Shown here piece by piece: positions 6,789 through 12,320 of a stretch of 12,320 nucleotides of DNA. Location of the stretch: contig CALBST010000156.1 in NCBI GenBank assembly GCA_937967425.1, positions 1 through 12,320 of the forward strand, read 5' to 3'. The position numbers and the translations under genes are program-made. This DNA comes from an uncultured Caulobacteraceae bacterium (GTDB lineage: Bacteria; Pseudomonadota; Alphaproteobacteria; Caulobacterales; TH1-2). The notes under the pieces were generated by a model, which did no database searches, had not been told where the DNA came from, and saw only the letters and a list, made by a program, of their open reading frames with translations. Every line of letters starts with the position of its first letter. Position 1 is the first letter of the stretch.

Positions 6789-7646
6789 ATGGAAGTTTCA
6801 GCGGACCTTTGGCCCGGCTTGGCGACCGTGTTCGGCCTTTTTCTGGCGGTCGGATTCCTCGCTCAATTGATCGATGGCGCCGTGGGGATGGCGTACGGCG
6901 TCATTTCATCGAGCGTGCTGCTGGCGTTCGGCGTGCCCCCGGCGCAGGCCTCCGCCACAATCCATGCAGCAGAGTGTTTCACCACCGGCGCCTCGGGCGC
7001 CTCGCACCTCATGCATCGAAACGTGGACTGGCGCTTGTTTTGGCGCCTGGCGCCGGCAGGCGTCGTGGGCGGCGTCGCCGGCGCGTATTTGCTGACCGGT
7101 TTCGACGCCACCTTCATCAAGGCGATCGTCATCGCCTATCTCGGTCTGCTCGGCATCTACATGCTGTCGCGCGCTATTCGCGAGCCAAAGGAAGAGCCGC
7201 CTCACTTGAAGCACGTCATTCCCGTCGGCGTGGCCGGCGGCTTTCTCGATGCCAGCGGCGGCGGTGGTTGGGGGCCGGTGGTCGCCTCCACCTTGCTTGG
7301 ACGCGGGCACACCCCGCGTTACGTCATCGGCAGCGTGAACGCGGCTGAGTTCGTCGTTACGGTTGCGATCTCATTAACCTTCCTCTGGACGCTGATTACC
7401 GGGCGTTTCGAACTGGAGGGCGGACTGGCGACAGGCGGTGCGGCGCTCGCGGGCCTCATTTTTGGCGGTCTGATCGCAGCGCCGCTCGCGGGTTACGTCA
7501 CCAAGATCGCGCCGGCGCGCGTGCTTTTGGCGGCGGCATCGGTGCTGGTGATTGGACTTTCGATTTGGCAAGGCGTCCAGCTCTGGCCGCGCCTCCTCGA
7601 ATACCCGATTTTCAATGACATGGCGCAGTCGGCCGGTCTTCGTTAA
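6789..7646 (+). CDS. TauE/SafE (sulfite exporter) family membrane permease
   Basis: A 285-residue polytopic inner-membrane protein with about eight hydrophobic segments, typical for the family. The internal duplication of TauE/SafE proteins is clear. The first half has QLIDGAVGMAYGVISSSVLL followed by IHAAECFTT (D29, E62). The second half has GFLDASGGGGWGPVVASTLL followed by NAAEFVVT (D154, E187). The Asp-Glu spacing is 33 residues in both halves. GAGGGAG, two bases before the ATG at 6789, marks the start. Family members export or import small organosulfur or sulfite-type anions, but the name is broad and the substrate here is unknown. It lies 75 nt after the GST gene and 63 nt before the giant gene on the same strand, so it may share a transcript with either. 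Confidence 0.9.
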   Translation: MEVSADLWPGLATVFGLFLAVGFLAQLIDGAVGMAYGVISSSVLLAFGVPPAQASATIHAAECFTTGASGASHLMHRNVDWRLFWRLAPAGVVGGVAGAYLLTGFDATFIKAIVIAYLGLLGIYMLSRAIREPKEEPPHLKHVIPVGVAGGFLDASGGGGWGPVVASTLLGRGHTPRYVIGSVNAAEFVVTVAISLTFLWTLITGRFELEGGLATGGAALAGLIFGGLIAAPLAGYVTKIAPARVLLAAASVLVIGLSIWQGVQLWPRLLEYPIFNDMAQSAGLR

Positions 7647-7709
7647 CCAATCGGCGCCAACCGCGCGTTTACGGCTCGTGAGCAAAGCTGAACGCTTCGC
7701 GGAGTCGGT

Positions 7710-10700
7710 GTGGTCAACGTCAACAGCCTCTACGTTGCCTCCGCCCTATTGGGCGGATCGGGCAGCAGCGCCGGCGGCAGCGGGGTCAGTTCCTCGCTGC
7801 TGACGCAATGGGCTGCGGCGCGCGCCGGCATCGGCGCCGACGTTTCCGCCGCATCGCAAGACCCCAACGCACCATTGGCCCCGGTGTGGACGCCAGGCGT
7901 TTCGCCCAGCGCGGAAGCGCTCGTTCAGCGGGCGCTAAGCAACAAGTCCTTCTTCGATCTCAACGCCAAGCTCTACAGCGATCTCGGCGCCAGCGGCGAC
8001 TACAAGCGCCTGTTCGCGCTCTACTCGGGCCTCTCGACATTGCAGGCGCTCGCTGGCCGCGCCGAAGACTCGTCGCTCTCCAAGACGGCGCTCGCGGCGA
8101 CGCAAGCACAGTTCGCGCGCGGGCTGTCCGAACTCGAAGCCTTCTTCGCGCAGCAGAAGTTCGACGATATCCGCTTAGCCCAGGGTGATCGTGTCGACGC
8201 CGCGCAAACGACGCTCGGCATGCCGGTGAAGAGCGAAGATTACACCACGCCCGTCATTCATCGCGGCTCGCTCTACGACAAGATTAGCGGACTTGCGAGC
8301 GACGCCAAGTTCAACATTGTCGCCACGTCGCTCGCAGGCACAGTGCGAAATGTCGCCATTGATCTCTCGGAGATGGGGTCGATCCCGCGCACGCTGAGCA
8401 ACGTCGTCAGCTTCGTGAACAATAAGCTCTCCGCGGCCGGCGCCTCTTCGCGTCTCGAAGCGGTCGATCAAACCCCGAAGAGCACGAACATCATCATCGC
8501 CGGCCAGGTGAAGACGACCAAATACACCGGCCCCAAACAATACGCGCTCAAGGTCGATGTCCGCGCCGATGAGAAGGTGGCGTTTGAACCGGTGAACGCT
8601 AATCCCGCGTTTTACGCTCTCGGCATGACCGGCAGCGGCGCGCGGCTCATCAAGCTGGAAGACGTCGGCGGCGCCGTTGCTCAGCCGCTGCTTCTCGATC
8701 GGCCCGCATCGACCGCTGACCCCATCGGCGCGCTGATTGGCGCGGGCTGGATTGGCGCCGGCGCGCCGTATGTAACTGCGCCGGCCGGCGCGACCGAGCA
8801 ACGTACGAACGTGTTGATGTCCGATGGCGCCAATTCGTTCGAAGATGCTCTACGCGCCGCGGGCGAGGCAGTGCTGAAGCTCGATCTGCCCGATGGCCGT
8901 TCGCTCACTGTCACCACCGCTTGGCGCAGCGGCGATCTCGAAGCCTGGCGCGTGCGTGATGGCGAAAGCGAAGATCGCGGCATGCTCGACGATCTCGCCG
9001 AGCGGCTTACGCAATTGCTGCACGAACAAGGCGTCGCCGCTGGCGTCGATGTCTGGGAAGACGACGGCAATCTCGGCTTCTCGATCTATGGCGGCGATGG
9101 CGTCCGCGCCTCCAGCCTGTCGATCGGCGGCAAGTTCACGACGCTGGAAACAACGGAAACGCCCGGCATGGTCGGCGGCCTGCGCGATGGGGTGTTTGCG
9201 CGGCGTTTTGAGGTCGCCGGCGTGATCCCTGAGGACGGTCTCTTCACCGGGAGCCAGACCTTCACCTTCACCACCCGCACGATCGCGCAATCGATCACAC
9301 TCGACGGCGGTGAAGAGGGCGCCACCGCCGCGCAAATCGAAACGCAGCTCAACGAAAAGTTACGCCAGAAAGGCATCGCCGCCGCCGCTTACCTGGTCGA
9401 CACCGGCGGCGGCTCCTACACGCTCCGCATCGACGCGCTGCACGACATGGTCGATGTCAGCGCCGTCTTGAACACCGAGGTCTACGACACCGATCTCGTT
9501 GCGCCCGGCGCCTGGGCCAATGGCGGCTTGCCAACGGCGACGAGTGGGCAGCCGTTCGGCGATTCCATCCGCGGCTACAGCGCAAGCGGTTCGCCGCTCG
9601 CGACGCATACAGGCGCGCTCAATATCGAAGTCGTCGTCGCCACGGCGAATGGCGACAAGACCATCACGCTGGAAATTACGGCGCAGGAACGCCTCGACAA
9701 TCCTGATCTCGCGCCGGGCCAGTGGAACGCGGCGCTGCAAGCGCGTCTCGATGCGGAACTCAATGCCGCCGGCGTCTATGTCAGCGCGCCCGGCGGCGGT
9801 CTCACTCAATGGAAAGTCGCGGAAAGCGCGGGGCAGCGCCTCGTGTCGGTGACTGTGAACGGCGATGCGCTTGCGCTTGAAGGCGATCAGCCGGCGCTCG
9901 CCGTCGGCGGCGCGTTCAGCGCCCAGCGCAGTTTCACGAGCGCGGAAGCCGCAACCGGCGTCAGCGATGACGTCGCAGCGTTGCTCAGCGATCAGAACCT
10001 TTCGATCACACTGGACACCATCTGGGGACCGCGCACGTTCAACGCCGCGCTGCAACCCGGCGATCCGCGCACGCTGGAGAGCGCCGCACTTCGCTTGAAC
10101 GAGGCGCTTGCCGCCGCCGGCTATGATGCGGGCCTCGTCGCCACAAATCTTGCAGGGGGCGGCGCGGGGCTGCGCGTCGTTACGGGCTCGTCCAACACCA
10201 TTCGTGGCGTCACCGAACTCAATCTCGGCGGCGTCAGCGTCGCCTCGACGCTTGATCCGATCGATGCGGCGTCGAGCGCCGACGATCCGGTAGGCGCGCT
10301 TCGTGTGTTTGAGCGCGCCGCGCGCGGCGCAGCGATCACCCAAACACTTTCCGCCGCCTCGCCCTTCACCGCGCCAAGCGTCAATTCCTCCAGCTGGTTC
10401 CCCGGCCGCGCCTTCGACGTGAGCATTGGCGGCGGGGCTAAGGTTGCTGCTGCGCGCGCGGTCGCAACCGCCGGCGACGGCTCGGTCTATGTTCTCGCCG
10501 ATCTCTCCGATGGCTCCGCCACGAGCGACATCAAAGGCGCGCGCGATGTCGCGCTGCTCAAATACGATTCCGCCGGCAAGCTTGTGTTCAGCGAAATCCT
10601 CGGTGCTTCGCAGTCCGCCAGTGGCTACGCGCTCGCTGTTTCCGCCGATGGCAAGGTCGCTGTCGCCGGTTCTGTCGAAGGCAATCTCAGTGGCACAACC

Positions 10701-12149
10701 GCGAAGGGCGGGACGGACTCGTTTGTAACGGTCTTTGATTCAACCGGCCAAGAGCTATGGACCGCGCGCCGCGGCGCCAGCGCCAATGATGAAGCGCTTG
10801 CGGTCGCGTTCGCGCCCGATGGCGGCGTCATCGTCTCCGGCAAGACCGACGCGGCGCTCGTCGGCCAAGTCAGCGCCGGCGGCACGGACGCTTATGTGCG
10901 CGGCTATAGCGCTGGTGGCCTTGAACTTTTCACCCGCCAGTTCGGGACTGGAGGCGCGGACGCCGCAACCGCGCTGCTCGTGCGCGACAACGGCGCCGGC
11001 GGCATCGACATTTTCACCGGCGGCGTTGAAGACAATCGCGGCGTGCTTCGCAGCTTCAGCTACGCCAGCGGCACAGGCTTTAGCGCCGGTGAGACGCGCG
11101 ATATCGGCTACTTCTATAAGGGCGGCATCAACGCGCTCGCGATCGACGGTTCATCTCTCTATGTCGGCGGTGAGATCGGCGCCGATCGCTTGACGCTTGG
11201 CCAAACCGCGCGGGGCGCGGTCGCCGGCCAAGAAGGTTTTGTCGCCCGCATCGATGCTGACCTCACGTCGACTGCGCTCGACCGCGCGACGTATTTGGGC
11301 TCTGCGCAAGACGATTCCGTCAAGAGTCTCGCGATCGTCAACGGCGATGTTTACGCGGCAGGGGTAACGGGCGGCGCGATTGCCGGTTCAGGCGCTGCGA
11401 AGTCAACGATGAGCTTCCTCACGCGCCTTGGCGATGACGGCGATGCCGAATGGATGCGCACCTTCACCTCGGCCGGCGGCACGGTGGGGCTCACCGGGCT
11501 CACCGTCGATCAAACCGGCGCGTCGCCGCTCGACGTGTTGGGGCTTCCGCGCGGCACGGTGGCCGCAACAGAGTCCGCCACGCTCACCAATCGCAGTGCG
11601 CTGCGCGCCGGCGATGAATTCCGCATTGGCGTTGATGGCCGGCGCCTCACCACCATCCGCATCACCGAAAAGGATACCCTTGCCACGCTGGTCGCCACCA
11701 TCAACCGCGCCATCGGCTCGGCTGGCCGCGCCGTGATCGTGAAGGAAGACGGCATCGAGCGGATCAAGATCACGCCGCGCAGCGGCCAAGCCATCCGCCT
11801 CGACGCCGGCGCCGCGACACGGGACGCACTTCCGGCGCTCGGGCTCAGTCAGGGGATCGTCGCCGAAAGCAGCGGCGCCGGCCGCCGCCCGCTGAAAACC
11901 TATGGTCTGGGGCTTGTCGGCCTCACTCTCGATAGCCCGGCCGCGATCGCCAGCGCCAAGTCCGAGCTTTCAGCCGCGATCTCGATCGTCCGCATCGCCT
12001 ACGACGCGCTGCTCAACCCCAACGCCAAGCCGCCCACCGCCGAGGAGCAGGCGCTGCAGGCCCGCCGCCAGAATATGGGCGCGGCGCCTGAGTATTATGC
12101 GGCCCAGTTGGCCAATTATCAGGCGGCTTTGGCCCGCTTGGGCGGGTGA
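7710..12149 (+). CDS. Giant cysteine-free protein with flagellin-IN-like modules and a beta-propeller (FlaEY-like)
   Basis: A 1479-residue protein started by GTG 7710 with GGAG five bases upstream. Residues 1-45 are Gly/Ser-rich and 65-165 are helical. Five degenerate modules follow (about 195-290, 387-476, 513-592, 630-736, 758-846), each with strands around a helix of the form LN..L...G..A. Residues 900-1280 form a probable SBBP-type propeller, with repeats such as LAVSADGKVAVAGSVEG and LAVAFAPDGGVIVSGKTDA. A sixth IN-like module (1282-1384) contains RAGDEFRIGVDGRRL and LVATINRAI, close to the flagellin-hook IN motif of FliD-type proteins. The C-terminus (1400-1479) is helical. There is no cysteine, Sec signal or membrane span. 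From memory, Caulobacter proteins annotated FlaEY, which affect filament assembly, look similar, but I could not verify homology. The alternatives are a hook-associated-like filament protein or a surface protein exported by another route. Confidence 0.85.
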   Translation: MVNVNSLYVASALLGGSGSSAGGSGVSSSLLTQWAAARAGIGADVSAASQDPNAPLAPVWTPGVSPSAEALVQRALSNKSFFDLNAKLYSDLGASGDYKRLFALYSGLSTLQALAGRAEDSSLSKTALAATQAQFARGLSELEAFFAQQKFDDIRLAQGDRVDAAQTTLGMPVKSEDYTTPVIHRGSLYDKISGLASDAKFNIVATSLAGTVRNVAIDLSEMGSIPRTLSNVVSFVNNKLSAAGASSRLEAVDQTPKSTNIIIAGQVKTTKYTGPKQYALKVDVRADEKVAFEPVNANPAFYALGMTGSGARLIKLEDVGGAVAQPLLLDRPASTADPIGALIGAGWIGAGAPYVTAPAGATEQRTNVLMSDGANSFEDALRAAGEAVLKLDLPDGRSLTVTTAWRSGDLEAWRVRDGESEDRGMLDDLAERLTQLLHEQGVAAGVDVWEDDGNLGFSIYGGDGVRASSLSIGGKFTTLETTETPGMVGGLRDGVFARRFEVAGVIPEDGLFTGSQTFTFTTRTIAQSITLDGGEEGATAAQIETQLNEKLRQKGIAAAAYLVDTGGGSYTLRIDALHDMVDVSAVLNTEVYDTDLVAPGAWANGGLPTATSGQPFGDSIRGYSASGSPLATHTGALNIEVVVATANGDKTITLEITAQERLDNPDLAPGQWNAALQARLDAELNAAGVYVSAPGGGLTQWKVAESAGQRLVSVTVNGDALALEGDQPALAVGGAFSAQRSFTSAEAATGVSDDVAALLSDQNLSITLDTIWGPRTFNAALQPGDPRTLESAALRLNEALAAAGYDAGLVATNLAGGGAGLRVVTGSSNTIRGVTELNLGGVSVASTLDPIDAASSADDPVGALRVFERAARGAAITQTLSAASPFTAPSVNSSSWFPGRAFDVSIGGGAKVAAARAVATAGDGSVYVLADLSDGSATSDIKGARDVALLKYDSAGKLVFSEILGASQSASGYALAVSADGKVAVAGSVEGNLSGTTAKGGTDSFVTVFDSTGQELWTARRGASANDEALAVAFAPDGGVIVSGKTDAALVGQVSAGGTDAYVRGYSAGGLELFTRQFGTGGADAATALLVRDNGAGGIDIFTGGVEDNRGVLRSFSYASGTGFSAGETRDIGYFYKGGINALAIDGSSLYVGGEIGADRLTLGQTARGAVAGQEGFVARIDADLTSTALDRATYLGSAQDDSVKSLAIVNGDVYAAGVTGGAIAGSGAAKSTMSFLTRLGDDGDAEWMRTFTSAGGTVGLTGLTVDQTGASPLDVLGLPRGTVAATESATLTNRSALRAGDEFRIGVDGRRLTTIRITEKDTLATLVATINRAIGSAGRAVIVKEDGIERIKITPRSGQAIRLDAGAATRDALPALGLSQGIVAESSGAGRRPLKTYGLGLVGLTLDSPAAIASAKSELSAAISIVRIAYDALLNPNAKPPTAEEQALQARRQNMGAAPEYYAAQLANYQAALARLGG

Positions 12150-12244
12150 AAAGGCGGTCCCCAAGCTGCGGCGCCGCCGGGCTTCCAATAGCGGCCGGAG
12201 CCGGTTAGAAGCCCCGCTTCGCGCCATCCCATGGTGGCCGGTCA
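12150..12244 (+). other. Spacer between the giant gene and tRNA-Thr with nested inverted repeats
   Basis: GGGCTTC (12179-12185) pairs with GAAGCCC (12208-12214) across a 22-base GC-rich loop. GAAGC (12208-12212) can alternatively pair with GCTTC (12216-12220). No T run follows either hairpin, so a factor-independent terminator is not supported. The tRNA promoter must lie here or inside the end of the giant gene, but I see no convincing -35/-10 pair. Confidence 0.3.
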
Positions 12245-12319
12245 GCCGCGGTAGCTCAGTGGTAGAGCGCACCCTTGGTAAGGGTGAGGTCGAGAGTTCA
12301 ATCCTCTCCCGTGGCACCA
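12245..12319 (+). tRNA. tRNA-Thr (anticodon GGT), with encoded CCA
   Basis: The full cloverleaf can be drawn. The acceptor stem is GCCGCGG (12245-12251) with CCGTGGC (12309-12315), including one G-T pair. The D stem is GCTC/GAGC (12254-12257 and 12265-12268). The anticodon stem is CACCC/GGGTG with loop TTGGTAA, and the anticodon GGT is at 12277-12279, reading the threonine codon ACC. The T stem is GAGAG/CTCTC with loop TTCAATC. The discriminator is A12316, and CCA is encoded at 12317-12319. The window ends one base later, so any sequence integrated at its 3' end would lie out of view. Confidence 0.97.
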
Positions 12320-12320
12320 G

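Noticed and set aside
1..7646. A sulfur-metabolism cluster made of cysteine synthase, GST and the TauE/SafE permease
   Set aside because: The genes are separated by a terminator and a four-gene operon on the other strand, and GST and TauE/SafE families are too broad in substrate to support a common pathway.
7647..7709. A sigma-54 promoter (TGGCAC-N5-TTGC type) before the giant gene, as expected for late flagellar genes in Caulobacter
   Set aside because: No GG/GC pair with correct spacing and flanking bases was found in the 63-bp spacer or the end of the permease gene. The gene may be read from further upstream.
9360..10343. 327-codon open frame on the minus strand inside the giant gene
   Set aside because: Antisense shadow caused by third-position GC bias. 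The Arg/Ala-rich translation shows no domain and the sense frame is continuous with a repeat structure.
11970..12317. 115-codon minus-strand frame running across the tRNA gene
   Set aside because: It overlaps a complete tRNA cloverleaf and the end of the giant gene, and the part opposite the tRNA is a known artefact type (MPRERIELSTSPLPR-like translations of tRNA antisense).

Overview
The window looks like chromosomal DNA of a GC-rich alphaproteobacterium, most likely Caulobacterales or Hyphomonadaceae. The reasons are the GC-biased third codon positions, the frequent GTG/TTG starts with purine-rich Shine-Dalgarno sites, the style of the cysteine synthase, and a giant final protein that resembles those annotated FlaEY in Caulobacter relatives. 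This lineage call is inference. There are nine protein-coding genes (the first cut by the left edge), one tRNA gene ending one base before the right edge, and one clear intrinsic terminator. I see no mobile element, CRISPR array or integrase.

Layout. Positions 1-984 (+) are the 3' part of cysteine synthase A. Positions 1056-2729 (+) encode a lipoprotein M28 zinc peptidase with a PA domain, ending at a strong terminator (2737-2772). From 5924 down to 2789 on the minus strand lies a very tight four-gene operon. In transcription order it encodes a zinc-ribbon/two-TM/SHOCT protein, a three-zinc-ribbon M48-type protein whose metal-binding motif is degenerate, a 105-aa acidic protein started by a TTG that overlaps the preceding stop, and a 217-aa extremely acidic protein with two TPR-like helical repeats and a Ser/Thr/Asp tail. 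A 180-bp divergent region (5925-6104) separates this operon from a plus-strand series: a GST-family protein (6105-6713), a TauE/SafE-family permease (6789-7646), and a 1479-residue cysteine-free protein (7710-12149). tRNA-Thr(GGT) follows at 12245-12319.

How the parts relate. The minus-strand operon is the best candidate for an undescribed functional unit. Its gene spacings are 2 nt, a 4-nt overlap and 12 nt, and its first two proteins open with near-identical zinc ribbons. Together they could form a membrane-attached assembly around an M48-fold pseudo-protease with two acidic partners, but no function can be assigned from sequence alone. The giant final protein appears to carry about six degenerate flagellin-IN-like modules, five before and one after a probable SBBP-type beta-propeller. 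Together with the absence of cysteine and of a Sec signal, this suggests a role at or on the flagellar filament. The remaining genes are ordinary housekeeping or accessory genes with no obvious joint function.
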